Positions 50,188 to 58,898 of a DNA stretch of 64,000 nucleotides are shown here, piece after piece. The position numbers and the translations under genes were made by a program. The first letter of the stretch is position 1. Every line of letters starts with the position of its first letter. The stretch lies in the NCBI RefSeq assembly GCF_030269665.1, contig NZ_BSTS01000023.1, positions 1-64,000 of the forward strand, written 5' to 3'. The notes beneath the pieces were generated by a model that saw only the letters and a program-made list of their open reading frames with translations, ran no database searches and was not told the origin of the DNA. The DNA is from Actinomycetospora sp. NBRC 106375 (GTDB lineage Bacteria; Actinomycetota; Actinomycetes; Mycobacteriales; Pseudonocardiaceae).

Positions 50188-50205
50188 GGGCGCCAACTGC
50201 TCACA
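50164..50205. repeat. Dispersed palindrome type A, copy A3
   Basis: TGTCAGCAGTTGGCGCCC (50164-50181) and GGGCGCCAACTGCTCACA (50188-50205) pair with one mismatch around loop CGATGA. It lies at the meeting point of the convergent crtI and phosphatidyltransferase genes and holds both stop codons: TGA 50185-50187 on plus and the stop at 50201-50203 on minus. Here it could act as a bidirectional terminator. Confidence 0.9.
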
Positions 50206-50824
50206 TGAGGCGGCGGTACACCGTCACCAGGACCTGGACGAAGCCGACGACCGCGAGGACCGCGGCGAGCACCATCGCGATCGCCGCCCCCGGCACCGTC
50301 GGGCTCACCGCGGCGCCGAGCAGGCCCAGCGACGTCGCGATGACCCGCGACGGCCGCTCCCAGACGCTGACCACGCCGACGTCGGGCAGGCGTGCCGACG
50401 CGCGCACCGACTCCTGGAGGAGCGTGAGGACGCCGACGACCACCGCCAGCCAGCCCGGCGCCCCGGCCAGGACCAGGGCCACGAGGAACGCCACGTCACC
50501 GACCCGGTCCACCAGCGGGTCGAGCACGCGGCCCCACGCCGTCGCCGTGTCTGTGAGCCGGGCGACGGCGCCGTCGAGCCCGTCGAGCAGCGCGCACACC
50601 ACCGCGAGCACGGCGCCGAGCAGGAACCACCAGCGTCCGAACAGCGCCGCCACCGGCACCGCGACGCCGCACACCAGCGACGCGACGGTCAGCGCCGTCG
50701 GCGGCACGCCGCGGCGGGCGAACGGCCGCGCCGCCACGCCCACCAGACGCAGCCAGCCGAGCACCAGCCCCCGCGGCTCGATCCCGCCGTGCGCCGCCGA
50801 CCAGCGACCCAGGGAGTCGTTCAC
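50201..50824 (-). CDS. CDP-alcohol phosphatidyltransferase family protein
   Basis: A 207-residue membrane enzyme. The family motif D-G-x2-A-R-x8-G-x3-D-x3-D is complete (D84, G85, A88, R89, G98, D102, D106). Six hydrophobic helices are predicted. Members condense CDP-diacylglycerol (or CDP-alcohol) with an alcohol such as inositol phosphate or glycerol phosphate; the acceptor is not set by the motif. The stop codon comes from palindrome A3, so the final YRRLM may be altered. Overlaps the ligase gene by four bases. Confidence 0.9.
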   Translation of the reverse strand: MNDSLGRWSAAHGGIEPRGLVLGWLRLVGVAARPFARRGVPPTALTVASLVCGVAVPVAALFGRWWFLLGAVLAVVCALLDGLDGAVARLTDTATAWGRVLDPLVDRVGDVAFLVALVLAGAPGWLAVVVGVLTLLQESVRASARLPDVGVVSVWERPSRVIATSLGLLGAAVSPTVPGAAIAMVLAAVLAVVGFVQVLVTVYRRLM

Positions 50825-51816
50825 TGCTCCCGCACGACGTCGGCCGGGTCCTTGTCGATGCGCAGCCCCTGGTAGCGGGGGTGGCGCAGCCGGCCGTCAC
50901 CGGTCCACTCGCTGAACCCCACCGCGCACACCAGCTCCGGGAGCACCCAGTGCTGCCCCTTCTCGCGGACGGCGTCGACGAACGGGGCCTCGTCGGCCGC
51001 GAGGTCGTCGAGGCGGTCCCGCAGCATCGCGAGCGTCGCCGCGTCGTAGCCGGTGCCGACCTTGCCGGCGTAGCGCAGCTGCCGAGACCCGTCGTAGTAC
51101 CCCACCAGCAGCGCCCCGAGCCCGCGCCGCGACCCGCTCGGGTCGGTCCAGCCGCCGATGACGAACTCCTGGTCGCGGACGCACTTGAGCTTGAGCCAGT
51201 CGCGGCTGCGCCCGCCGAGGACATAGGGGGCGTCGCTGCGCTTGGCGATCAGCCCTTCCCAGCCGTCGCCGCAGGCCTCGGCGAGGAGCTCGCTCGGGTC
51301 CCCCTCCAGCGCCGGGCTGCGGTACAGCGGCTTCCGGAACGTCACGACGGCGTCGAGGATCCGGTGCCGTGTCGACTGCGGCAGCCGGGTCACGTCGATG
51401 TCGTCGAGCACGAGCAGGTCGAACAGGTGCGCCTCGACCTCGACGCCCGTGCGCCGGGCGCGATTCGGATCCTGGAGGTGCATACGTGCCTGGAGGCTCG
51501 AGAACGTCCCGTCGGTCGCGGTGATCTCGCCGTCGAGGACGAACCGGTCCGGGCCCTGCTCCGCGAGGGCCTCCACGATCTCGGGGTAGCTGCCGTCCAT
51601 CGACTTCTGGTTGCGCGACCACAGCTGCGGCGTCCCAGCTTTGTCGCGGGTGGCGATGACCCGCACGCCGTCGAGCTTGCGCTCGAACACCCACCCTGCG
51701 CCGGGCGGGTGCTCCTTCGACAGCGTGGCCAGCATCGGCGCCCGGAACCCCGACCCGTCCGCCCGGCGCAGCGCGCGCTGCTGCTCGGGCGGGAGGTCCC
51801 ACACGTCGTCGGCCAC
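50821..51816 (-). CDS. ATP-dependent DNA ligase (LigC/LigD ligase-domain type)
   Basis: A 331-residue ligase. The nucleotidyl motif I is ERKLDGVR with catalytic Lys47, motif III is VEAHLFDLLVLDD, motif IV WEGLIAKR, motif V DWLKLKC, and the OB-fold domain begins with QEFVIGGWTDPSGSRRGLGALLVG. This is the ligase module seen in LigD of bacterial non-homologous end joining or as stand-alone LigC. Polymerase and nuclease modules and a Ku gene are absent here. GTG 51816 starts the gene; it overlaps the phosphatidyltransferase. Confidence 0.93.
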   Translation of the reverse strand: MADDVWDLPPEQQRALRRADGSGFRAPMLATLSKEHPPGAGWVFERKLDGVRVIATRDKAGTPQLWSRNQKSMDGSYPEIVEALAEQGPDRFVLDGEITATDGTFSSLQARMHLQDPNRARRTGVEVEAHLFDLLVLDDIDVTRLPQSTRHRILDAVVTFRKPLYRSPALEGDPSELLAEACGDGWEGLIAKRSDAPYVLGGRSRDWLKLKCVRDQEFVIGGWTDPSGSRRGLGALLVGYYDGSRQLRYAGKVGTGYDAATLAMLRDRLDDLAADEAPFVDAVREKGQHWVLPELVCAVGFSEWTGDGRLRHPRYQGLRIDKDPADVVREQ

Positions 51817-51855
51817 GTCGACCTCCCTACCCGACCCCGGTCGCCGGGATGCGCG

Positions 51856-51922
51856 CCGGCGTGTCGCTCACCTGAGGATGTGGCGATCCTGGCGTCAGAC
51901 GCCAGCAATGCCGCATTGCTCG
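51856..51922. repeat. Dispersed element type C, copy C3
   Basis: This 67-bp copy has the same orientation as C2: AGGATGTGGCGATCCTGGCG then CGCCAGCAATGCCGCATTGC. Hairpins CTGGCGTC/GACGCCAG and AGCAATG-CCG-CATTGCT are perfect. It sits between the divergent ligase gene and the small 62-residue ORF, so it is not a terminator for either. Confidence 0.82.
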
Positions 51923-51944
51923 TACTCCCCTACCGTTCTGGACC

Positions 51945-52133
51945 ATGAGCGAGCAGCGCAACGAGGCGGCGAACATCGAGCAGCGCTACGTCGCCGAGCA
52001 GAACGACGAGGAGGCGCTCGTCGAGGGTCTCGACCCGGACAAGCCACGTGAGCAGAAGACCACCGACAAGATCAAGGCGGCCGGGGACGACGTCGAGGAG
52101 CACGTCGAGGAGATGACGGACCCCGAGAGGTGA
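51945..52133 (+). CDS. Small acidic hydrophilic protein
   Basis: A 62-residue protein, MSEQRNEAANIEQRYVAEQN followed by DEEALVEGLDPDKPREQKTTDKIKAAGD and an acidic tail. It is almost entirely charged and polar and has no hydrophobic core, so it may be disordered. Codon use matches the genome and the ATG is not preceded by a clear ribosome site, so it may be leaderless. No family recognised. It lies between type C element C3 and the acyl-CoA reductase gene and could be a separate transcript. Confidence 0.5.
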   Translation: MSEQRNEAANIEQRYVAEQNDEEALVEGLDPDKPREQKTTDKIKAAGDDVEEHVEEMTDPER

Positions 52134-52190
52134 CCCGCCGGTAACCCGATGCGTGGCGGTCGTCGGTGGCCTGTGCCACGATCCTCCGCC

Positions 52191-54212
52191 ATGCGGTATC
52201 TGGTGACCGGCGGTACCGGGTTTCTCGGGCGGATGGTCCTCGCCCGTCTGCTCGCACGTGACGACTGCGAAGCGGTGTACGCGTTGGTCCGGGAGGGCTC
52301 ACGCGACCGACTGCTGCGCCGGTTCGCCGACGTCGAGGGCCACGACAAGATCGTGCCGGTCGTCGGCGACCTGACCGCGCCGCGGCTGGGCCTGCACGAC
52401 GCGGAGATCGACGGGCTCGGTGGGCGCGTCGACCACGTCCTGCACCTCGGCGCGATCTACGACATCACCGCCGACGACGACACCAACCACGCGGCGAACG
52501 TCGACGGTACGCGCGGCGTCGTCGAGCTGGCCGCGAGGATCGACGCCGGCTGCGTCCACCACGTCTCCTCGGTCGCCGTCGCCGGCGAGTACGAGGGCAC
52601 GTTCACCGAGGACGACCTCGACGTCGGACAGCGCTTCGGCAACCCGTACCACCGCACCAAGTACGAGGCCGAGCGCATCGTCCGTGAGGAGTCGACCACC
52701 CCCTGGCGCGTCTACCGCCCCGCGGTCGTCGTCGGCGACTCGCAGACCGGCGAGATGGACAAGATCGACGGGCCGTACTACCTGCTCACCGCGATCTCCC
52801 TGCTCGGGCGCCTGCCGGCCGCCCTGCGGTTCGCCATCCCCGAGCTCGGCGCCACCAACGTCGTCCCGGTCGACTTCGTCGCCGACGCGATGGTCCACCT
52901 CGCGCACCAGCCCGGTCTCGACGGGCGCGCGTTCCACCTGGTGCACCCGCGCCCGCAGCCGGTCTCCGAGGTCTACAACGCCCTCGCCGGCCCGCTCGGC
53001 GCCCCGAAGGTGCAGGCCACGATCCCGGACGCGGTCGGGAACCTCCTCCAGCGGGCCGCCGGCGCCGCGTCGACCGTCCCCGCCCTCGCCGCCGCCCGCG
53101 ACATCGTCCTCGCCGAGCTCGACATCCCGCCCGAGGTGCTCCCCCACCTGACCTTCCCGACGCACTTCACCGCCGAGAAGACGGCCGCGGCGCTCGCCGG
53201 GTCGGGCATCGCGAGCCCGGAGTTCGGCGACTACGCGCCGGTCCTCGTCGAGTGGTGGCGCGAGCACCTCGACCCCAATCGTCACCGGCGCCCACGGCCC
53301 GGCGGCCCGCTGCAGGGCCGCCGGGTCGTGATCACGGGCGCGTCGTCGGGCATCGGCCGGGAGACCGCGTTCAAGGTCGCCCGCTCCGGCGGCGTGCCGC
53401 TGCTGGTGGCGCGGCGCACCGAGGAGCTCGAGGAGGTCAAGGCCGAGATCGAGCGCGACGGCGGCCAGGCCTGGGTCTACTCGTGCGACATCACCGACGG
53501 GGAGTCGGTACAGGCGCTGGTCAAGACGATGATCAACGACCACGCCGGCCCGGACACCGGCATCGACATGCTCGTGAACAACGCCGGGCGCTCGATCCGC
53601 CGCGGGGTGCGCCTCGAGCTGGAGCGCTTCCACGACTTCGAGCGCACGATGGCGATCAACTACTTCGGCGCGGTCCGGCTGACGCTCGCGCTGCTGCCGC
53701 ACATGCTCGAGCGACGGTTCGGGCACATCGTGGACATCTCCTCCATCGGTGTGCAGACGGGCCCGCCGCGGTTCTCGGCGTACGTGGCGAGCAAGGCCGC
53801 GCTGGACGCGTGGGCCTCGATCGTCGCCACCGAGGTGCTCGGCGAGGGCGTCACGTTCACGACGGTGCACATGCCGCTCGTGCGCACCCCGATGATCGCG
53901 CCGACCCGGATCTACGACGCCTTCCCCACCGACTCCCCCGAGGAGGCGGCGGACAAGGTCATGCGCGCGCTGGTCGACCGCCCCAAGCACGTCGGCACGG
54001 CGCTGGGCACCCTCGGCGCGGTGGCGGGCGCACTGACGCCGCGGATCAAGGACGGTGTCATGCACATCGCCTACCGCGTGTTCCCCGAGTCGGCGGCGGC
54101 GCGTGAGGGTAGTGACCTCGACAGGCACGACGACGCCCGCACCCTCGACACGGGCCCGCTCTCGCGCGGCGCCCAGGCCATGGCCCGACTTCTCCCTGGA
54201 GTGCACTGGTGA
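52191..54212 (+). CDS. Long-chain acyl-CoA reductase-like fused double SDR
   Basis: A 673-residue protein joining two dehydrogenase domains. Residues 1-370 form an extended SDR (cofactor motif VTGGTGFLG, YHRTKYEAE); residues 380-673 a classical SDR (VITGASSGIGRE, NNAGRSIRRG, AYVASKAALDAW). This layout matches mycobacterial Acr/AcrA1 (Rv3391 type), which reduces fatty acyl-CoA to alcohol for wax or glycolipid synthesis. ATG 52191 is the start, and its stop overlaps the acyl-CoA synthetase start. With the WS/DGAT at 6.3 kb it could complete wax-ester formation. Confidence 0.9.
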   Translation: MRYLVTGGTGFLGRMVLARLLARDDCEAVYALVREGSRDRLLRRFADVEGHDKIVPVVGDLTAPRLGLHDAEIDGLGGRVDHVLHLGAIYDITADDDTNHAANVDGTRGVVELAARIDAGCVHHVSSVAVAGEYEGTFTEDDLDVGQRFGNPYHRTKYEAERIVREESTTPWRVYRPAVVVGDSQTGEMDKIDGPYYLLTAISLLGRLPAALRFAIPELGATNVVPVDFVADAMVHLAHQPGLDGRAFHLVHPRPQPVSEVYNALAGPLGAPKVQATIPDAVGNLLQRAAGAASTVPALAAARDIVLAELDIPPEVLPHLTFPTHFTAEKTAAALAGSGIASPEFGDYAPVLVEWWREHLDPNRHRRPRPGGPLQGRRVVITGASSGIGRETAFKVARSGGVPLLVARRTEELEEVKAEIERDGGQAWVYSCDITDGESVQALVKTMINDHAGPDTGIDMLVNNAGRSIRRGVRLELERFHDFERTMAINYFGAVRLTLALLPHMLERRFGHIVDISSIGVQTGPPRFSAYVASKAALDAWASIVATEVLGEGVTFTTVHMPLVRTPMIAPTRIYDAFPTDSPEEAADKVMRALVDRPKHVGTALGTLGAVAGALTPRIKDGVMHIAYRVFPESAAAREGSDLDRHDDARTLDTGPLSRGAQAMARLLPGVHW

Positions 54213-55834
54213 AGACCCCGTTCGGCACCCCCACCGAGCTCGCGACCGGGCTGCGGCTGCTGACCGGAGCAGGCGTCATCGCCCCCGTCGCCCCCCATCG
54301 CGCGGCGCTGTTCCCGACCGCGCTCTACCGCTACGGGTTCACCCCGACCACCGCGTTCGTCGTCGGGCGCTGGCGCCACCCCGACCGCGTCGCCATCGTC
54401 GACGACCGCGGCACCGTCACCTTCCGCGAGATCCACGACCGCACCGACCGGCTCGCCCGCGCCCTCGCCGACCGCCGCGTCGGGCCGGGCAGCCGTGTCG
54501 CCGTGCTCTGCCGCAACCACCGCGGGCCGATCGAGACGATCCTCGCGGTCAGCAAGGTCGGCGCCGACGTCGTCCTGCTCAACACCGGCCTCTCCCCCGC
54601 GCAGATGAAGGCCGTGGCCGAGGAGCAGGACATCACGACGATCGTCGTCGACTCCGACCTCGCCGACCGGCTCGAGCAGGTCCCCGACGACGTCAAGCGC
54701 ATCCACGCCTGGACCGAGGGCACCGGCTGCTGGGGCGACGACACCCTCGAGGGCCTCATCGGCGCCGACGGGTCGCAGCCGCTGCCGACCAAGCCGCCGG
54801 TGGGCAAGACGATCGTGCTGACCTCGGGCACCACCGGCACCCCGAAGGGCGCCGAGCGCCCGTCGCCGAACGGGATCGGCGTGGTCAACGCGATCCTCTC
54901 GCGCATCCCGCTGACCGCGCAGGAGCCGGCGCTGGTCTGCGCGCCGCTGTTCCACACGTGGGGCTTCGCGGCGTTCCAGATCGGCGCGCTGATGGGCTCG
55001 ACGCTGATCCTGCGCCGCAAGTTCGACCCCGAGGACGCGCTGGCCCAGCTCGCGCAGCACCGGTGCACCGCGATGTTCGCGGTGCCGGTGATGCTCCAGC
55101 GCATGCTCGAGCTCGACGACGAGGTCAAGGCGCGCTACGACACCTCGGCGCTGGTGACCGTCACCGCCACCGGCTCGGCGATGCCGCCGGCGAAGGTCAC
55201 CGAGTTCCTCGAGACCTTCGGCGACAAGCTCTACATGCTCTACGGCTCCACCGAGGTGTCCTGGGCGTCCATCGCGAAACCCGAGGAGCTGCGGTCCCAG
55301 CCCGGCACCGCGGGCCGCCCGCCGGTCGGCACCACGGTGAAGATCCTCGGCGACGACGACCGCGAGCTCCCGACCGGCGAGACCGGGCGCATCTTCGTCG
55401 GCAACGACATGCTCTTCACCGGCTACACCGGCGGCCGCGGCGAGACCGAGGTCGTCGACGACATGCTCGGCACCGGCGACCTCGGGCACTACGACCGCGA
55501 CGGCCTGCTGTTCATCTCCGGCCGCGCCGACGACATGATCGTCTCGGGTGGGGAGAACATCCACGCGGGCGAGGTCGAGGGCCTGCTCGCCGACATGGAC
55601 GGGGTCAAGGAGGCCGCGGTCGTCGGCGTCGACGACGAGGAGTACGGCCAGCGCCTGGCCGCCTACCTCGTGCTCGAGTCCGGGGCGAAGGTCGACGCGG
55701 ACGGGGTGCGCGACCACGTCAAGAACCACCTCGCCCGCTTCGCTGCGCCGCGCGACGTCGAGTTCCTCGACGAGCTGCCCCGCAACAACACCGGCAAGGT
55801 GCTGAAGAAGGAGCTGGGGACCTCGTCGTCCTGA
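54209..55834 (+). CDS. AMP-binding long-chain acyl-CoA synthetase
   Basis: A 541-residue ANL-family enzyme. The ATP-binding P-loop IVLTSGTTGTPKGAER, LYGSTEVSWASI, TGDLGHYDRDGLLFISGRADDMI and the C-terminal NNTGKVLKKEL with the catalytic lysine are all present. It activates fatty acids to acyl-CoA via acyl-AMP. GTG 54209 overlaps the reductase gene stop by four bases; the two products could act in series, activating then reducing acyl chains. Chain-length specificity is not visible. Confidence 0.93.
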   Translation: MKTPFGTPTELATGLRLLTGAGVIAPVAPHRAALFPTALYRYGFTPTTAFVVGRWRHPDRVAIVDDRGTVTFREIHDRTDRLARALADRRVGPGSRVAVLCRNHRGPIETILAVSKVGADVVLLNTGLSPAQMKAVAEEQDITTIVVDSDLADRLEQVPDDVKRIHAWTEGTGCWGDDTLEGLIGADGSQPLPTKPPVGKTIVLTSGTTGTPKGAERPSPNGIGVVNAILSRIPLTAQEPALVCAPLFHTWGFAAFQIGALMGSTLILRRKFDPEDALAQLAQHRCTAMFAVPVMLQRMLELDDEVKARYDTSALVTVTATGSAMPPAKVTEFLETFGDKLYMLYGSTEVSWASIAKPEELRSQPGTAGRPPVGTTVKILGDDDRELPTGETGRIFVGNDMLFTGYTGGRGETEVVDDMLGTGDLGHYDRDGLLFISGRADDMIVSGGENIHAGEVEGLLADMDGVKEAAVVGVDDEEYGQRLAAYLVLESGAKVDADGVRDHVKNHLARFAAPRDVEFLDELPRNNTGKVLKKELGTSSS

Positions 55835-55850
55835 CCCGCAAGATGGACAC

Positions 55851-56348
55851 GTGACGGAGCCCGGGCAGCACCTGCGCGCTCCCGCGCAGCGCGTCAGCCC
55901 GCGCGCCCGGCACTGGTGGGCCCTGCGCTCCGGGCTGGGCACGCTCGCGGTGCTGGTGCCGCAGGTCGGCGTCGCGCTCTTCCTGCCCGCGTACGCGGAC
56001 CTCATGCTGCTCACGGGCGCGGTGACCGTCCTCGTCGGGCTCACGCACCTGCTGGTCGTGCCGCGGATGCGCTACGCCCTGCACCGCTGGGAGATCACCG
56101 ACGACGCCGTGCACACCCTGACCGGCTGGCTGCGCCTGGAGTGGCGGATCGCGCCGATCACCCGCGTGCAGACCGTCGACACCGACCGCGGCCCGCTGCA
56201 GCGCGCGCTGGGGCTGTCGTCGGTGACGGTCACGACGGCCTCGTCGAGCGGGGCGCTGTCGATCGACGGGCTCGACGCCGACGACGCCCGCACCCTCGCC
56301 GACCGCCTCACCCGGGCGACCGAGCACGCGGGCGGGGACGCGACGTGA
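55851..56348 (+). CDS. Bacterial PH-domain membrane protein (YdbS-like)
   Basis: A 165-residue protein with two N-terminal helices (LRSGLGTLAVLVPQVGVALFL and LMLLTGAVTVLVGLTHLLVV) and a bPH_2/DUF304 domain: YALHRWEITDDAVHTLTGWLRLEWRIAPITRVQTVDTDRGPL. YdbS/YdbT pairs occur in Bacillus and actinobacteria and are thought to act in membrane or antimicrobial stress; molecular function unknown. GTG 55851 is the start; overlaps the YdbT-like gene by four bases. Confidence 0.85.
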   Translation: MTEPGQHLRAPAQRVSPRARHWWALRSGLGTLAVLVPQVGVALFLPAYADLMLLTGAVTVLVGLTHLLVVPRMRYALHRWEITDDAVHTLTGWLRLEWRIAPITRVQTVDTDRGPLQRALGLSSVTVTTASSSGALSIDGLDADDARTLADRLTRATEHAGGDAT

Positions 56349-57817
56349 GCGCGCCGGCCGGCCCGGAGTGGCAGCGCCTCGACCGCCGGATGCTCGTCGT
56401 CCACCCCGCCGTCGACCTGATCAAGCTCGTGCCGGTCCTGCTCATCATCGCGATCACGGGCGGGTCCAGCGACGACCGCTGGCGCCTCGGCGGCGGCATG
56501 CTGCTGGCGGTCGCGGTGCTGGTGCTCGGGGTGTCGCGGTGGTTCACCACCAGCTACCGGATCGGCGACGACCGCGTGGAGCTGCGCCACGGCCTGCTGC
56601 GCCGCCACCACCGCAGCGTGCACCGCGACCGCATCCGCACGGCCGACCTCACCGCCAACCCGGCGCACCGCCTGTTCGGGCTCGCCGTGGTGCGCGTCGG
56701 GACGGGACGCCGCGAGGGCGGGGAGGACGCCGAGCTGACCCTCGACGCGGTGCGCCGCGGCGAGGCCGAGCGGCTGCGCGCCCTGCTCCTCGGCGAGCCC
56801 GACCCGGCCGCGGACGCGCCCCCGGTGCTCGCCCGCCTCCGCTGGGGCTGGGTGCGCTTCGCGCCCCTGACGTTCTCGGCGCTCGCCGTCGTCGGCGCGG
56901 TGTGGGTGGGGCTCATCCGGCTGGCCGACGAGTTCTCGGTGCGGCCCGGCGCCGTCGTGCTGGAGCAGACCGCCGGCCGCGCGCCGGTGTGGCTCGGTGC
57001 GGCGGCACTGGTCGTCACCGCGGTGTTCGGGGCGGCCGTCGTGTTCGTCGAGAACTGGTGGGGCTACCGCCTCACGCGCGCCGACGACGGCGGGCTCGTG
57101 CTGCGCCGCGGCCTGCTGACTCGCCGCACGCTCTCGCTCGAGGGGCGGCGCCTCCGCGGCGTCGAGCTCGACGAGCCCCTGCTCGTGCGTCTCGGCCGCG
57201 GTGCGCGTCCGCTCGCGCTGACCACCGGGCTGCGCGCCGACGGGTCGGGCGAGCACGTCGGCGGCGTCGGCCCCGCGATGCCCCGCCGCGAGGCGCACCG
57301 CGTGGCGGCCGGGGTGCTGGGCGTCGGCGCGCAGCAGGCGACGCGAACGCCCCTGGAGCGCCACCCGCGCGCGGCGGTGGTCCGGCGGCTGACGCGCGGC
57401 GTCGGCCCCGCGCTCGTCGTCGCCGTCGTGCTGCTCGCCCTGCCCCAGGCACCGGCCGACGGGATCGTCGTGCCGGTCCTGCTCGTCGTGGCGTTGCTGT
57501 TCGCGCTGGACCGCGTGCGCTCGCTCGGGCACGCGCTGACCGGCCAGCACCTCGTCACGCGCCAGGGCTCCTGGGTGCGCCGTACGGTCGTGCTGCGCCG
57601 CGGCGGGGTGATCGGCTGGCGGCTCACGCAGTCGTTCACCCAGCGCCGCGCCGGGCTGGTCACGCTGCACGCGGTCACCGCGGCCGGGCGCGGGCGCTAC
57701 GAGGTGCTCGACGTCGGCGCCGGCCGGGCGCTGGAGCTCGTCGACGACGTCACGCCCGGGCTGCTGGCGCCGTTCGTGATCGACGGTCGGGCAGCCGGGC
57801 GCTTCGTGCGCCGTTAG
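56345..57817 (+). CDS. Multi-domain bacterial PH membrane protein (YdbT-like)
   Basis: A 490-residue protein with three repeats of paired helices followed by bPH_2 domains: [69 protein letters not shown] and [33 protein letters not shown]. It is a typical partner of the preceding YdbS-like protein and probably forms a complex in the membrane. GTG 56345 overlaps the upstream stop by four bases. Confidence 0.86.
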   Translation: MSAPAGPEWQRLDRRMLVVHPAVDLIKLVPVLLIIAITGGSSDDRWRLGGGMLLAVAVLVLGVSRWFTTSYRIGDDRVELRHGLLRRHHRSVHRDRIRTADLTANPAHRLFGLAVVRVGTGRREGGEDAELTLDAVRRGEAERLRALLLGEPDPAADAPPVLARLRWGWVRFAPLTFSALAVVGAVWVGLIRLADEFSVRPGAVVLEQTAGRAPVWLGAAALVVTAVFGAAVVFVENWWGYRLTRADDGGLVLRRGLLTRRTLSLEGRRLRGVELDEPLLVRLGRGARPLALTTGLRADGSGEHVGGVGPAMPRREAHRVAAGVLGVGAQQATRTPLERHPRAAVVRRLTRGVGPALVVAVVLLALPQAPADGIVVPVLLVVALLFALDRVRSLGHALTGQHLVTRQGSWVRRTVVLRRGGVIGWRLTQSFTQRRAGLVTLHAVTAAGRGRYEVLDVGAGRALELVDDVTPGLLAPFVIDGRAAGRFVRR

Positions 57818-57827
57818 GGTCGGTCGT

Positions 57828-58502
57828 GTGAGTGCCCGTCTGGTGTGGATCGACTGCGAGATGACCGGCCTCGATCTGAAGAACGACGCGCTGATCGAGA
57901 TCGCCGCCCTGGTGACCGACGCCGACCTCGTGCCCTTCGGCGAGGGCGTCGACGTCGTCATCCACGCGCCGGACGCCGCGCTCGACGCGATGCCCGACGT
58001 CGTGCGCGACATGCACGCGAAGTCCGGGCTCACCGACGAGGTGCGGCAGTCGACGGTGACGATGGCCGAGGCCGAGAAGCTCGTGCTCGACTACATCCGC
58101 GAGCACGTCCCCGAGGGCCGCTCGGCGCCGCTGTGCGGCAACTCGATCGCCACCGACCGCGGCTTCCTCGCCCGCGACATGCCCGAGCTCGACGGCTACC
58201 TGCACTACCGCATGGTCGACGTCAGCTCGATCAAGGAGCTGTGCCGGCGCTGGTACCCGCGCATCTACTACGCGCAGCCCGAGAAGGGCCTCGCGCACCG
58301 CGCGCTCGCCGACGTCCGCGAGTCGATCCGCGAGCTCGAGTACTACCGGCGCACGGCCTTCGTGCCCCTGCCGGGCCCGAGCACCGAGGAGGCCCAGACC
58401 GCGGCCTCGTCGGTGGTGGCCGAGGACCGCGCCGGCGTCGTCGCGGCGTCGTCGGAGCAGGCGGGCCCGGCCGGGGGCCAGGCACCGCCGCCGGAGGGCT
58501 GA
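57828..58502 (+). CDS. orn: Oligoribonuclease
   Basis: A 224-residue DEDDh 3'-5' exonuclease that degrades 2-5 nt RNA and pGpG. The motifs are [13 protein letters not shown] (D9, E11), [21 protein letters not shown] and [18 protein letters not shown] with the catalytic His/Asp. The usual protein is about 180-200 residues; here about 45 extra Ala/Gly/Glu-rich residues form a C-terminal tail. GTG 57828 starts 10 bp after the YdbT-like stop. Confidence 0.95.
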   Translation: MSARLVWIDCEMTGLDLKNDALIEIAALVTDADLVPFGEGVDVVIHAPDAALDAMPDVVRDMHAKSGLTDEVRQSTVTMAEAEKLVLDYIREHVPEGRSAPLCGNSIATDRGFLARDMPELDGYLHYRMVDVSSIKELCRRWYPRIYYAQPEKGLAHRALADVRESIRELEYYRRTAFVPLPGPSTEEAQTAASSVVAEDRAGVVAASSEQAGPAGGQAPPPEG

Positions 58503-58588
58503 TCCGGCGCCGGGCCGGTCGCGAGCGGCTCGTGCCCGGCTTGTAGGCTTGTCGAGGCTCGCCGGGGAGACCCGGAGGGCCTGCCATG

Positions 58589-58661
58589 GTGGGTGTAGCT
58601 CAGTTGGCAGAGCACTGGGTTGTGATCCCAGGTGTCGCGGGTTCAAGTCCCGTCACTCACC
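58589..58661 (+). tRNA. tRNA-His (anticodon GTG)
   Basis: Acceptor GTGGGTG (58589-58595) pairs with CACTCAC (58654-58660) with one G-T pair, and the discriminator C58661 faces an encoded G at 58588, the G-1 required for histidine tRNA. Anticodon stem CTGGG/CCCAG closes loop TTGTGAT with anticodon GTG (58622-58624). The T-arm contains GGTTCAAGTCC. Confidence 0.95.
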
Positions 58662-58724
58662 CGGACGGCAGAGGGGCCACCCGCTGCCGGATCGGTCCCG
58701 AAGCTTTGCTAGGGTTCTGATCAC

Positions 58725-58797
58725 GCGCCGTTAGCTCAATGGGCAGAGCAAGTGACTCTTAATCACTGGGTTCGGGGTTCGAGTCCCTGACGGCGCA
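58725..58797 (+). tRNA. tRNA-Lys (anticodon CTT)
   Basis: Acceptor GCGCCGT (58725-58731) pairs with ACGGCGC (58790-58796), discriminator A58797. Anticodon stem AGTGA/TCACT closes loop CTCTTAA with CTT at 58758-58760. CCA is not encoded. Its 3' end faces an integrase gene 100 bp downstream in the same direction, so its T-arm/acceptor end is the probable attachment site. Confidence 0.95.
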
Positions 58798-58846
58798 CCC
58801 ATCGTTGCAGGTGTCGGGCCTGCGCTGCTTTCCTCCCGGAGATCGA

Positions 58847-58865
58847 CCGGCCGTTTACCGGCCGG
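58847..58865 (+). terminator. Possible terminator after tRNA-Lys
   Basis: CCGGCC (58847-58852) and GGCCGG (58860-58865) form a hairpin with loop GTTTACC, followed by AAAC rather than a T-tract. It lies between tRNA-Lys and the integrase. Weak as an intrinsic terminator but well placed. Confidence 0.3.
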
Positions 58866-58898
58866 AAACTCCTCCGAGCTTCGTCCGGGAGACCCTCG

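Noticed and set aside
14771-50205. The A and B palindromes as ordinary terminators only
   Set aside because: They lack T-tracts, and two copies are inside coding sequences and one is in a divergent promoter region.
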